A DNA stretch of 64,000 nt from JBEIHX01 sp040381075 (lineage in GTDB: Bacteria > Pseudomonadota > Alphaproteobacteria > Caulobacterales > Aquidulcibacteraceae), in contig JBEIHX010000015.1 in assembly GCA_040381075.1 (NCBI GenBank), positions 1 to 64,000 on the forward strand. Reading direction: 5' to 3'. Of this stretch, positions 49,444-57,558 are shown one piece after another. Both the position numbers and the translations under genes were made by a program. Below the pieces are notes generated by a model that made no database searches, was not told the DNA's origin, and saw only the letters and a program-made list of their open reading frames with translations. Each line of letters opens with the position of its first letter. Within the stretch, counting starts at the first letter, position 1.

Positions 49444-50771
49444 CGTTTGCGTCCCCTCAGCCGCGTTTTCTTGATCAGCCCCTCATATTGATGGGCAAGA
49501 AGATGCGATTGCACCTGTGTCACGGTGTCCATCGTGACCGACACGACGATCAGAAGAGACGTCCCGCCGAGATAGAACGGCACTTTGTAGTAGGAGATCA
49601 ACACCTCCGGCAGGAGGCAGACGATGGTGAGATAGGCTGCGCCGATAACCGTCAGGCGGGTCAGCACGTAATCGAGATACTCGGCCGTCTTGCGGCCCGG
49701 GCGAATGCCCGGCAGGAACCCGCCATATTTTCGCAGATTGTCGGCCGTTTCCTCGGGATTGAACACGATGGACGTGTAGAAAAAGCAGAAGAAGATGATG
49801 CCAAGCGCATAGAGCGCCATGTGCAGGGGTTGACCATAGCCGATCGAGGCGGCGATCGCCTGGATCCACTCCGGACTGTTTTCAGACGCGAAACTCGTGA
49901 ACGTCGCCGGCAGCAGCAGCAGGGACGATGCGAAGATCGGCGGAATCACCCCGGAGGTATTGATCTTCAGAGGCAGAAACGAGCTTTCGCCCTGGAACAT
50001 CCGGTTGCCCTGCTGGCGCTTGGGGTACTGGATCAGCAGCCGCCGCTGCGAGCGTTCCACAAAGACGACAAAGACGATCACCGCGACAACGATCGCCAGG
50101 ATCACGATGAGCGCAAACCAGGACAGGTCGCCGACCCGGGTCAGGTTGAGGGCCTGACCGATCGCTGTCGGCATGGCCGCAACGATGCCAGCGAAGATGA
50201 TCAGGCTCACGCCGTTGCCGACGCCGCGCGCCGTGATCTGCTCGCCGAGCCACATCAGGAACATCGTGCCCCCGACCAACGTCACGACAGTTGTGGCGAT
50301 GAAAAACAGCCCCGGATTGAGGACGATCCCCTGCGACCGCTCGAGGCCCATGGCGATGCCCGTCGCCTGGAAGAAGGCCAGCACCACCGTCAGATAGCGG
50401 GTGTACTGGTTGAGCTGCTTGCGCCCGGCTTCGCCTTCCTTCTTGAGCTTTTCCCAGCTCGGAACCGCTGTGGTCATCAGCTGCACGATGATCGAAGCGG
50501 AGATGTAGGGCATCACGTTCAGGGCGAATATCGCCATCCGCTCAACGGCGCCGCCCGAAAACATGTTGAACATGCCGAGGATGCCCCCGGCCTGATTCTG
50601 GAATGCGTTCGCAAACGCCTGCGGGTCGATGCCCGGGATCGGGATGTACGTGCCGAGCCGGTAGACGATCAGAGCGCCCAGCGTAAACCAGATGCGGCTC
50701 TGCAGCTCCGTCGCCTTCGCGAAGGTGGACAGGTTCAGATTGGCGGCGAGTTGCTCGGCGGCGGAAGCCAT
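49440..50771 (-). CDS. secY: Preprotein translocase subunit SecY
   Basis: 443 residues with ten membrane helices, the central channel of the Sec translocon. Typical segments: TFAKATELQSRIWFTLGALI, FNMFSGGAVERMAIFALNVM, PYISASIIVQLMTTAVP (plug and pore region), ERSQRRLLIQYPKRQQGNR, PLKINTSGVIPPIFASSLLL, RKYGGFLPGIRPGRKTAEYL, and the end QYEGLIKKTRLRGRKR. It follows rplO by about 100 bases and overlaps adk. Confidence 0.99.
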   Translation of the reverse strand: MASAAEQLAANLNLSTFAKATELQSRIWFTLGALIVYRLGTYIPIPGIDPQAFANAFQNQAGGILGMFNMFSGGAVERMAIFALNVMPYISASIIVQLMTTAVPSWEKLKKEGEAGRKQLNQYTRYLTVVLAFFQATGIAMGLERSQGIVLNPGLFFIATTVVTLVGGTMFLMWLGEQITARGVGNGVSLIIFAGIVAAMPTAIGQALNLTRVGDLSWFALIVILAIVVAVIVFVVFVERSQRRLLIQYPKRQQGNRMFQGESSFLPLKINTSGVIPPIFASSLLLLPATFTSFASENSPEWIQAIAASIGYGQPLHMALYALGIIFFCFFYTSIVFNPEETADNLRKYGGFLPGIRPGRKTAEYLDYVLTRLTVIGAAYLTIVCLLPEVLISYYKVPFYLGGTSLLIVVSVTMDTVTQVQSHLLAHQYEGLIKKTRLRGRKR

Positions 50772-50870
50772 GCTGGCCCTTGCTCCATGAGAGCGCGCCT
50801 CCGTAGGTGCCGGGCGGGCGCGCGCGAAACCGGATACGATACGCGATGACGAGCAAAGATGGGCGGGCGA

Positions 50871-51347
50871 TCAGTCCGCCGCAACCTCGCTCTGCTTCAC
50901 CGAGACGCTGCCGCCCGCTTTCTCGACGGCGGCGATGGCGCCGGCCGTCGCGCCCGTGATTTCCAGCTTCACCTTGGCTTTCAGTTCACCCTTGCCAAGC
51001 AGCCGGACGCCATCCCAGGCCCGGCGAACAAGACCAGCCTTCATGAGCGCTGCTTCATCAATCACAGCCTTGGCGTCGAGCCTGCCGGCATCGATCGCCT
51101 TCTGGAGGCGGCTGAGGTTGATTTCCGCGTAGCGCGCACGCCGATGTTTGTTGAAGCCGCGCTTCGGCAGGCGCATGTGCACCGGCATCTGGCCGCCTTC
51201 AAAGCCCTTGATGCGAACGCCGCGACGGGACTTCTGGCCCTTCACGCCGCGCCCGCAGGTCTTGCCCTTGCCGGAGCCAACGCCCCGCCCGACGCGCATG
51301 CGCTCCTTGCGCGCGCCCTCATTGTCCGCGAGTTCGTTCAGTTTCAT
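50871..51347 (-). CDS. rplO: Ribosomal protein L15 (uL15)
   Basis: 158 residues, 50S assembly protein. Conserved MRVGRGVGSGKGKTCGRGVK, GQKSRRGVRIKGFEGGQMPV and HMRLPKRGFNKHRRARYAEI are present. An Ala/Gly-rich C-terminal domain ends with VSVKQSEVAAD. Between rpmD and secY on the minus strand, as in the standard spc cluster. Confidence 0.99.
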   Translation of the reverse strand: MKLNELADNEGARKERMRVGRGVGSGKGKTCGRGVKGQKSRRGVRIKGFEGGQMPVHMRLPKRGFNKHRRARYAEINLSRLQKAIDAGRLDAKAVIDEAALMKAGLVRRAWDGVRLLGKGELKAKVKLEITGATAGAIAAVEKAGGSVSVKQSEVAAD

Positions 51348-51447
51348 GGCATGCGCTCCCTGGGATCCGGCGTCCGCTCCGCCACTGCATCAGCGCCCGG
51401 CTGATCCGCCGCGCCGCACAGGACTCGATCAAACCGCCGGCTCCGCA

Positions 51448-51642
51448 TCATTTCCCCTGGCCGACCACCTCGACGAGGTGGCGCACTTTGGTGATCATCC
51501 CGCGCACCGCCGGAGTATCCTCCAGCTCACGCACGGCGTTCGTCCTGCTGAGGCCAAGCCCGAGCAGTGTCGCACGCTGGCTGGCCTCACGCCGGATCGG
51601 GCTGCCGATCCGCTTCACAGTGATGGTTTTCTTGGTGGCCAT
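51448..51642 (-). CDS. rpmD: Ribosomal protein L30 (uL30)
   Basis: 64 residues, the short bacterial L30. ITVKRIGSPIRREASQRATL, LGLGLSRTNAVRELEDTPAV and RGMITKVRHLVEVV cover the whole family length. It is 11 bases after rpsE and 100 bases before rplO. Confidence 0.98.
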   Translation of the reverse strand: MATKKTITVKRIGSPIRREASQRATLLGLGLSRTNAVRELEDTPAVRGMITKVRHLVEVVGQGK

Positions 51643-51653
51643 GACCCTGTTCC

Positions 51654-52232
51654 TCAGCCTTCCGCACCGACGGCTTCATTCGCCGAGGCGCCGTCCCTGC
51701 GACGACCCACCACGTCGGCGACCTTCAGCCCGCGCTTGTTGGCGACGTGGCGCGGACTGACCTGGCCTTTCAGGGCGTCGACCGTCGCGCGCACCATGTT
51801 GTACGGGTTTGACGACCCGAGAGACTTGGCGACGACATCACGCACCCCCAGCACTTCCAGAACTGCCCGCATCGGACCGCCAGCAATCAGACCGGTGCCG
51901 GGCGGGGCTGCGCGTAGCACCACTTTCCCGGCGCCCCAACGGCCGCGCCCGTCATGATGCAGGGTGCGGCCTTCACGCAGCGGCACCCGCACCATTGTTT
52001 TCTTCGCCTCGTCAGTCGCCTTGCGGATGGCGTCGGGCACCTCCCGCGCCTTGCCGTGACCGAAGCCGACACGCCCCTTTTCATCGCCGACAACGACGAG
52101 TGCGGCGAAGCCAAACCGCTTGCCGCCCTTGACCACCGTCGCAACGCGATTGATCGCGACCAGACGATCGACAAATTCCGTATCGCGTTCGCGGTCCGAG
52201 CCGCCTGTGCGTTCTTCACCACGCCGGGCCAT
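51654..52232 (-). CDS. rpsE: Ribosomal protein S5 (uS5)
   Basis: 192 residues, 30S protein involved in decoding accuracy. FVDRLVAINRVATVVKGGKR, FGFAALVVVGDEKGRVGFGH, GKAREVPDAIRKATDEAKKT and GRGRWGAGKVVLRAAPPGTG are the conserved RNA-binding parts. The ATG at 52232 (ARRGEERTGG) is chosen over an in-frame ATG 33 bases upstream that overlaps rplR's end. The C-terminal tail is slightly longer than E. coli S5. Confidence 0.98.
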   Translation of the reverse strand: MARRGEERTGGSDRERDTEFVDRLVAINRVATVVKGGKRFGFAALVVVGDEKGRVGFGHGKAREVPDAIRKATDEAKKTMVRVPLREGRTLHHDGRGRWGAGKVVLRAAPPGTGLIAGGPMRAVLEVLGVRDVVAKSLGSSNPYNMVRATVDALKGQVSPRHVANKRGLKVADVVGRRRDGASANEAVGAEG

Positions 52233-52242
52233 TGACTGCTCC

Positions 52243-52590
52243 TTAGAATTCGAGGCCGCCCTCACGGGCGGCTTCGGCGAGGGCTTTCACCCGGCCGTGA
52301 TAAAGATAAGCGCCGCGGTCAAACACCACAGCGGTGACGCCAGCCTGTTTCGCGCGTTCCGCGATCAGCGCCCCGATCCGGGCGGCTTCCTCGGACTTGG
52401 CGCCCGGGGCGACGCCTTTCTCGAGAGACGAGGCGGCGGCAAGCGTGCGGCCGCTGACGTCGTCGATGATCTGGGCCGAGATGTTCTTCGCAGAGCGGAA
52501 CACCGACAGGCGCGGGCGGCCATTGGCCACCTTCTTGATCCGGGTGCGCAGACGCTGCGCGCGGCGGTCTTTGTTGTTCGCGTTGGCCAT
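52243..52590 (-). CDS. rplR: Ribosomal protein L18 (uL18)
   Basis: 115 residues. It binds 5S rRNA with L5. RRAQRLRTRIKKVANGRPRL, SVFRSAKNISAQIIDDVSGR and YLYHGRVKALAEAAREGGLE are typical. It sits 3 bases after rplF and 10 before rpsE. Confidence 0.98.
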   Translation of the reverse strand: MANANNKDRRAQRLRTRIKKVANGRPRLSVFRSAKNISAQIIDDVSGRTLAAASSLEKGVAPGAKSEEAARIGALIAERAKQAGVTAVVFDRGAYLYHGRVKALAEAAREGGLEF

Positions 52591-52593
52591 GGC

Positions 52594-53127
52594 TTACTTC
52601 TTCTTGCCTTCCTTGCGGCGGATCGCTTCGCCCTGGTGCTTCACACCCTTGCCCTGATAGGGCTCGGGCGGGCGATAGGCGCGGATTTCGGCCGCGACCT
52701 GACCGACCTTCTGCTTGTCGACGCCGCTGATGCGGATCTCCGTCGGCTTCGGAGTCTCGATCTTCACCCCGGCGGGCGGCGCGTAGACCACATCATGGCT
52801 GAACCCGAGTTGCAGCTGCAGGTTCGCCCCCTGCATCGCCGCGCGGTATCCGACGCCCACAAGTTCCAGCGTTCTCACATACCCGTCCGTGACGCCCTGG
52901 ACATTGTTGGCGACCAGGGTGCGCGACATGCCCCACATGGCGCGCGCCCGCGGCGTCTCATGGCGCAGAGACAGCGACACTGCGCCGTTCTCAAGCTTCG
53001 CCACGACATCGTCGACCAGGGTAACCGCGAGCTCTCCCTTGGGGCCCTTGACCTTCACGGTCTGGCCCTCGAGCGCCACCTGCGCGCCACTCGGGACCGG
53101 AATGGGTTTCTTGCCAATGCGCGACAT
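52594..53127 (-). CDS. rplF: Ribosomal protein L6 (uL6)
   Basis: 177 residues, 50S protein near the GTPase centre. SRIGKKPIPVPSGAQVALEG, NNVQGVTDGYVRTLELVGVG, YRAAMQGANLQLQLGFSHDV and RAYRPPEPYQGKGVKHQGEA are diagnostic. The start at 53127 matches the family; the frame extends farther upstream without similarity. Confidence 0.99.
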   Translation of the reverse strand: MSRIGKKPIPVPSGAQVALEGQTVKVKGPKGELAVTLVDDVVAKLENGAVSLSLRHETPRARAMWGMSRTLVANNVQGVTDGYVRTLELVGVGYRAAMQGANLQLQLGFSHDVVYAPPAGVKIETPKPTEIRISGVDKQKVGQVAAEIRAYRPPEPYQGKGVKHQGEAIRRKEGKKK

Positions 53128-53152
53128 GACCTTCGTCCTGTACCGATCGGTC

Positions 53153-53548
53153 CTAGTAGACCGTGCAGATGATTTCGCCGCCGACACCTTCGGCGCGCGC
53201 AGCCGTGTCTGACATGACGCCCTTCGGCGTCGACACGATGGATATGCCAAGCCCGTTGCGTACAAGCGGCAGATCACGCACGGACGAGTAGACCCGGCGA
53301 CCAGGCGTTGAGACACGCTTGATCTGGGAGATGACCGGAGACCCCTCAAAATACTTCAGCTGGATCTCAATCTCCCGCTTTCCGTCTTTCTCAATCTCCG
53401 CAAAACCGCGGATGTAGCCTTCCTGGGCGAGCACGGTGAGCACCCGCTCGCGCAATGTGGAAGCCGGCGTGGTCACAGTGGAGCGCCCGCGCGTTTGCGC
53501 GTTGCGGATCCGCGTGAGCATGTCCCCGATGGGATCGTTCAAGTTCAT
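53153..53548 (-). CDS. rpsH: Ribosomal protein S8 (uS8)
   Basis: 131 residues, a primary 16S rRNA-binding protein and, in enterobacteria, the translational repressor of the spc operon. NLNDPIGDMLTRIRNAQTRG and the C-terminal LVRNGLGISIVSTPKGVMSD and ARAEGVGGEIICTVY are conserved. The ATG at 53548 fits the family start. 13 bases after rpsN. Confidence 0.99.
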   Translation of the reverse strand: MNLNDPIGDMLTRIRNAQTRGRSTVTTPASTLRERVLTVLAQEGYIRGFAEIEKDGKREIEIQLKYFEGSPVISQIKRVSTPGRRVYSSVRDLPLVRNGLGISIVSTPKGVMSDTAARAEGVGGEIICTVY

Positions 53549-53561
53549 CGTCGACTTCCCC

Positions 53562-53867
53562 TTACCAGCTGGACTTGACCATGCCGGGGATAAGCCCCTG
53601 GTTCGCGAGCTCACGCAGCGCGATCCGGGACATCTTCAGCTTGCGATAGAAAGCGCGCGGACGACCCGTGATTTCGCAGCGGTTGCGCACACGGTTCTTC
53701 GCAGAGTTGCGCGGCAGCGCTGCGAGTTTAAGGCGCGCTTCAAACCGCTCCTCTGGAGGACGGTTCTCGTCGAGCGCGATATCCTTGATCCGCTTGCGCT
53801 TCGCCTCGAGGCGCTTGGCAAGCTTTTCCCGCTTCGCATTGCGGTTGATGGAGCTCTTCTTTGCCAT
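53562..53867 (-). CDS. rpsN: Ribosomal protein S14 (uS14), zinc-free long form
   Basis: 101 residues. AKKSSINRNAKREKLAKRLE starts the long C-minus form that lacks the zinc-binding CxxC pairs. NRCEITGRPRAFYRKLKMSR, IALRELANQGLIPGMVKSSW is the conserved end. It occupies the 30S head between rplE and rpsH. Confidence 0.99.
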   Translation of the reverse strand: MAKKSSINRNAKREKLAKRLEAKRKRIKDIALDENRPPEERFEARLKLAALPRNSAKNRVRNRCEITGRPRAFYRKLKMSRIALRELANQGLIPGMVKSSW

Positions 53868-53877
53868 TGGTGCGCTC

Positions 53878-54450
53878 TCAGTTCCGGAACGGAAAATTCA
53901 GTTCGCGGAGCAGTTCCTTTGCTTCCGCGTCTGACTTGGCCGTGGTGCAAACGATGATGTCCATGCCCCAGATCTGGTCTACGCTGTCGTAGTTGATCTC
54001 GGGAAACACGATGTGTTCCTTGAGGCCCATCGCGTAGTTTCCGCGCCCGTCAAACGACTTTCCGTTGAGACCACGGAAGTCCTTCACCCGCGGCAGCGCG
54101 ATGGTCACCAGGCGATCAAGAAACTCGTACATGCGGTCCTTGCGCAATGTAACCTTGCAGCCGACCGCCATGTTCTCGCGGATTTTAAACTGGGCGATCG
54201 ACTTGCGCGCCCGCGTCGCGACTGGTTTTTGCCCGGTGATCGCGGTCAATGCAGTGATCGCAGACTGGAGCTTCTTGGAGTCAGCCACAGCCTCGCCGAC
54301 ACCCATATTGATCACGACCTTTTCGAGGCCAGGGATCTGCATGTCGTTGGTGTAGCCGAATTTGCCCTTCAGCCGGCTGCGGATTTCGCTGCGGTAGAAG
54401 GTCTTCAGTCGCGGCTCATAGCCGGACCGGGGCGTTTGGTCCTTAGACAT
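53878..54450 (-). CDS. rplE: Ribosomal protein L5 (uL5)
   Basis: 190 residues. It binds 5S rRNA and contacts P-site tRNA. PGLEKVVINMGVGEAVADSK, ALTAITGQKPVATRARKSIA, FKIRENMAVGCKVTLRKDRM and GLKEHIVFPEINYDSVDQIW are diagnostic. The ATG at 54450 overlaps the rplX end by eight bases. Confidence 0.99.
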   Translation of the reverse strand: MSKDQTPRSGYEPRLKTFYRSEIRSRLKGKFGYTNDMQIPGLEKVVINMGVGEAVADSKKLQSAITALTAITGQKPVATRARKSIAQFKIRENMAVGCKVTLRKDRMYEFLDRLVTIALPRVKDFRGLNGKSFDGRGNYAMGLKEHIVFPEINYDSVDQIWGMDIIVCTTAKSDAEAKELLRELNFPFRN

Positions 54451-54760
54451 CGATCTTCTCGCCGGACTTCTTGGCGACGCGGATCTTCGCGCCGTCAACG
54501 ACTTTGAACCCGACGCGCGTGGGCTTGTCGGTTTTGGGATCTGCGACCGCCACGTTTGACACGTGGATTGCAGCCTCGCGTTGCAGGACACCGCCATTTG
54601 GATTCGCCATCGACGGCTTGGTGTGGCGCTTCACGATATTCACGCCTTCCACCACCACGCGATCCTCTTTCGGGATCACCTTGAGGACGCGGCCGATCTT
54701 GCCCTTGTCCCGGCCCGTGAGCACGACAACGCGGTCGTTCTTCTTCACCTTCGCAGCCAT
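54443..54760 (-). CDS. rplX: Ribosomal protein L24 (uL24)
   Basis: 105 residues, assembly initiator of the 50S subunit with a KOW motif: VKKNDRVVVLTGRDKGKIGR, VLKVIPKEDRVVVEGVNIVK, RHTKPSMANPNGGVLQREAA. It begins one base after rplN ends and overlaps rplE by eight bases, implying coupling. Confidence 0.99.
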   Translation of the reverse strand: MAAKVKKNDRVVVLTGRDKGKIGRVLKVIPKEDRVVVEGVNIVKRHTKPSMANPNGGVLQREAAIHVSNVAVADPKTDKPTRVGFKVVDGAKIRVAKKSGEKIDV

Positions 54761-54761
54761 C

Positions 54762-55130
54762 TCACAACACCTCCGGCGCAAGCGAGATGATCTTCATATG
54801 GTTCTTTGCGCGCAGTTCGCGCGGAACCGGTCCGAAGATACGCGTGCCGATCGGCTCGCCCTGGTTGTTCACCAGAACGGCCGCGTTGCGGTCAAACCGG
54901 ATAACCGACCCATCGCGGCGCTTGATGTCTTTCGACACGCGCACGATGACCGCCTTGCGCACGTCGCCCTTCTTCACGCGACCGCGTGGAATGGCTTCCT
55001 TGACCGACACCACGATGATGTCGCCGACTGTCGCATAGCGACGTTTCGAACCGCCAAGCACCTTGATGCACATAACGCGCTTGGCGCCTGAATTGTCCGC
55101 CACATCCAAATTGGACTGCATCTGGATCAT
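54762..55130 (-). CDS. rplN: Ribosomal protein L14 (uL14)
   Basis: 122 residues, the exact family length. IQMQSNLDVADNSGAKRVMC, IKVLGGSKRRYATVGDIIVV, IRFDRNAAVLVNNQGEPIGT and RIFGPVPRELRAKNHMKIIS are highly conserved. The ATG at 55130 gives the standard start. Confidence 0.99.
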   Translation of the reverse strand: MIQMQSNLDVADNSGAKRVMCIKVLGGSKRRYATVGDIIVVSVKEAIPRGRVKKGDVRKAVIVRVSKDIKRRDGSVIRFDRNAAVLVNNQGEPIGTRIFGPVPRELRAKNHMKIISLAPEVL

Positions 55131-55161
55131 TGATCCGTCCTCCAACCGATCCGTATCGGGA

Positions 55162-55401
55162 TCACGCCCCGACGCGACCGATCACTTCCCACCGCTTCAA
55201 CTTCGACTTCGGCGGGCATTCCTGAATTTGCACAACGTCGCCAACCTTGTTCGAATTGGCTTCATCATGCGCATGATAGCGCTTCGAGCGGCGCACCGTC
55301 TTTTTCAGCACGGGGTGCAGGAACGTACGTTCCACCCGTACGACGACGGTCTTGTCGCCCTTATCGCTTTCGACCACGCCTTGCATCACGCGCTTCGGCA
55401 T
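55162..55401 (-). CDS. rpsQ: Ribosomal protein S17 (uS17)
   Basis: 79 residues. PKRVMQGVVESDKGDKTVVV, RVERTFLHPVLKKTVRRSKR, YHAHDEANSNKVGDVVQIQE and CPPKSKLKRWEVIGRV cover the OB-fold. A primary 16S rRNA binder between rpmC and rplN. Confidence 0.99.
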   Translation of the reverse strand: MPKRVMQGVVESDKGDKTVVVRVERTFLHPVLKKTVRRSKRYHAHDEANSNKVGDVVQIQECPPKSKLKRWEVIGRVGA

Positions 55402-55424
55402 TGTTACTTCTCCAACCCCTGAAG

Positions 55425-55631
55425 CTACGCCACGCCGGCGCCGGCCTTCTCGCGCAACGCCGTGTTGACGCGCGCGATCTCACGGCGCACCTGACGTACG
55501 CGCGCGAGGTTTTCGAGCTGGCCGGTGGCCTGCTGGAAACGCAGATTGAACTGCTCGCGCTTAAGGCTTGCGAGCTGATCACGCAGCTGGTCGGGGGTGA
55601 GCCCGCGCGTGATCTCCATTTTCTTCGCCAT
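55425..55631 (-). CDS. rpmC: Ribosomal protein L29 (uL29)
   Basis: 68 residues, two-helix protein at the exit tunnel. TRGLTPDQLRDQLASLKREQ, FNLRFQQATGQLENLARVRQ, VRREIARVNTALREK are typical. Its ATG shares one base with the rplP stop (coupled translation). Confidence 0.98.
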   Translation of the reverse strand: MAKKMEITRGLTPDQLRDQLASLKREQFNLRFQQATGQLENLARVRQVRREIARVNTALREKAGAGVA

Positions 55632-56059
55632 TACAGCGCCTCCCCGGCGGCGACGATGCGCGCCACGATCTTGGTGCGAACCGGAAGCTTGGCCGCGCCC
55701 AGACGCAGCGCTTCGCGCGCCACGTCGTCGGCGACGCCGTCGATCTCAAACAGGATGCGGCCGGGCTTGACGCGCGCCGCCCAGAATTCCGGAGACCCCT
55801 TGCCCGAGCCCATGCGCACTTCGGCGGGCTTCTTGGACACTGGAACATCGGGAAAAATGCGGATCCACACCTTGCCCTGACGCTTCATCTGACGGGTGAT
55901 GGCGCGACGCGCCGCTTCAATCTGGCGCGCCGTCAGACGCTCCGGGTCCATGGATTTCAGGCCATAGGACCCAAACGCCAGGCTGGCGCCCGACGTCGCA
56001 GCGCCCTTGATCCGCCCCTTGTGGGCCTTGCGGTATTTGGTTTTCTTTGGCTGCAACAT
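55631..56059 (-). CDS. rplP: Ribosomal protein L16 (uL16)
   Basis: 142 residues. It positions A-site tRNA. MLQPKKTKYRKAHKGRIKGA, GSYGLKSMDPERLTARQIEA, ARRAITRQMKRQGKVWIRIF and MGSGKGSPEFWAARVKPGRI are diagnostic. It shares one base with rpmC and lies 11 bases after rpsC. Confidence 0.99.
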   Translation of the reverse strand: MLQPKKTKYRKAHKGRIKGAATSGASLAFGSYGLKSMDPERLTARQIEAARRAITRQMKRQGKVWIRIFPDVPVSKKPAEVRMGSGKGSPEFWAARVKPGRILFEIDGVADDVAREALRLGAAKLPVRTKIVARIVAAGEAL

Positions 56060-56070
56060 GACGTTCGTCC

Positions 56071-56883
56071 TTACGCCTCGCCTTCGCCAGAGGCAGTCGC
56101 CTCATCACGTTGGCGACGCCCGCGACCGCCCCGGTCCGGACGATCCCCGCGCGGGGGACGGTCCTCACGCTCGCGGCGCGGAGCGCCCTCGCGATCAGAC
56201 CGCGCGCGCTGCTCGCCGGTTTCCTGGGCCCGCTTGTCCTGGGCCATGGGGTTGTGCTCGAGGATCTCGCCCTTGAAGATCCAGACCTTCACGCCGATCA
56301 CCCCATAGGCGGTGTGCGCCTCAGAGAGCGCATAATCGACGTCCGCGCGCAGGGTGTGCAGCGGCACGCGACCTTCGCGATACCACTCCATGCGGGCGAT
56401 TTCCGCACCGCCGAGCCGGCCCGACACATTGACGCGAATGCCGAGCGCACCGAGCCGCATGGCCGACTGCATGGCGCGCTTCATCGCCCGGCGGAAGGCC
56501 ACGCGACGCTCAAGCTGCTGGGCGATGCCTTCACCGACAAGCTTGGAATCGACTTCAGGCTTGCGCACTTCCATCAGGTTCAGCGTGAGTTCGCCGCTTG
56601 CAACCTTTGACAGATCCTTGCGCAACTTGTCGATGTCCGCGCCCTTCTTGCCGATCACGACGCCCGGGCGGGCTGTGTAGATCGTCACATGGCAGCGCTT
56701 GAAAGACCGCTCGATCACAATGCGGGAGATACCTGCCTGAGCGAGCTTCTCCTTGAGATATTTCCGGATCCGGATGTCCTCGTGGAGAAGGCGCGCGTAC
56801 TCGCCTGTGTTTGCGTACCAGCGCGAATCCCAGGTGCGGTTGATGCCGAGCCGAAGACCGACCGGATTGACCTTCTGACCCAT
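56071..56883 (-). CDS. rpsC: Ribosomal protein S3 (uS3) with long charged tail
   Basis: 270 residues, versus about 210-235 in most bacteria. The conserved part (1 to about 212) has MGQKVNPVGLRLGINRTWDS, YTARPGVVIGKKGADIDKLR (KH domain) and ALSEAHTAYGVIGVKVWIFK. After this a tail of about 58 residues is built of Arg, Glu, Asp and Gly (REREDRPPRGDRPDRGGRGR) and should be disordered, RGG-like. S3 lines the mRNA entry channel, where such a tail could contact mRNA. Similar tails are known in several alphaproteobacteria. It shares one base with rplV. Confidence 0.98.
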   Translation of the reverse strand: MGQKVNPVGLRLGINRTWDSRWYANTGEYARLLHEDIRIRKYLKEKLAQAGISRIVIERSFKRCHVTIYTARPGVVIGKKGADIDKLRKDLSKVASGELTLNLMEVRKPEVDSKLVGEGIAQQLERRVAFRRAMKRAMQSAMRLGALGIRVNVSGRLGGAEIARMEWYREGRVPLHTLRADVDYALSEAHTAYGVIGVKVWIFKGEILEHNPMAQDKRAQETGEQRARSDREGAPRREREDRPPRGDRPDRGGRGRRQRDEATASGEGEA

Positions 56884-57263
56884 CAGGCCGTCTCCTCTTG
56901 TTCGCGAACCACGATGGTAAGCTGAGAAAACGGCTTCTCAACGCGCGCCCCGCGACCGCGGGCGCGGGCGTGCATCCGTTTCAGCACCAGGTTCTTGCCC
57001 ACATAGGCCTGCGACACGACCAGCTGGTCGATGTCGAGACCGTGATTGTTTTCAGCGTTCGCGATTGCGCTCTTGAGCGCCTTGTGCACGTCGGCGGCGA
57101 TGCGCTTGGGCGAGAAGGCGAGCTCATTGAGCGCTTTCTGCACGTGCAGGCCGCGGATCGATTGCGCGACGAGATTTAGCTTTCGGGGGCTGACGCGCAG
57201 CATCCGGGCCACAGAACGGGCCTCGTTGGACGCCTGACGCGGGGGAGCCTTCGGCTTGGACAT
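56883..57263 (-). CDS. rplV: Ribosomal protein L22 (uL22)
   Basis: 126 residues, exit-tunnel protein. RSVARMLRVSPRKLNLVAQS, IRGLHVQKALNELAFSPKRI, ALKSAIANAENNHGLDIDQL and MHARARGRGARVEKPFSQLT (tunnel loop) are conserved. 11 bases after rpsS; shares one base with rpsC. Confidence 0.99.
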   Translation of the reverse strand: MSKPKAPPRQASNEARSVARMLRVSPRKLNLVAQSIRGLHVQKALNELAFSPKRIAADVHKALKSAIANAENNHGLDIDQLVVSQAYVGKNLVLKRMHARARGRGARVEKPFSQLTIVVREQEETA

Positions 57264-57274
57264 GGGTCAGGCCC

Positions 57275-57553
57275 TCACTTCTTCTTGGCTTTTTTGTCCG
57301 CGCCATGACCGTAGTAGGTGCGCGTGGGAGCGAACTCGCCGAGCTTGTGTCCAACCATGTCCTCGCTCACGAGAACCGGGATGAACTTGTGCCCGTTGTG
57401 CACCTGAAAGGTCAGGCCGACGAATTGCGGCATGATGGTGGAGCGGCGCGACCAGGTCTTGATCGCTTCCTTGCGCGGCGAGGATCCCGCCTTTTGCGCC
57501 TTGGCGAGGATGTATCCGTCGACGAAGGGGCCTTTCCAGATAGAGCGCGGCAT
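57275..57553 (-). CDS. rpsS: Ribosomal protein S19 (uS19)
   Basis: 92 residues, 30S head. PRSIWKGPFVDGYILAKAQK, TWSRRSTIMPQFVGLTFQVH and LGEFAPTRTYYGHGADKKAK are diagnostic. The ATG at 57553 is used; the frame continues upstream but the family starts here. 5 bases after rplB. Confidence 0.99.
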   Translation of the reverse strand: MPRSIWKGPFVDGYILAKAQKAGSSPRKEAIKTWSRRSTIMPQFVGLTFQVHNGHKFIPVLVSEDMVGHKLGEFAPTRTYYGHGADKKAKKK

Positions 57554-57558
57554 CGTCG

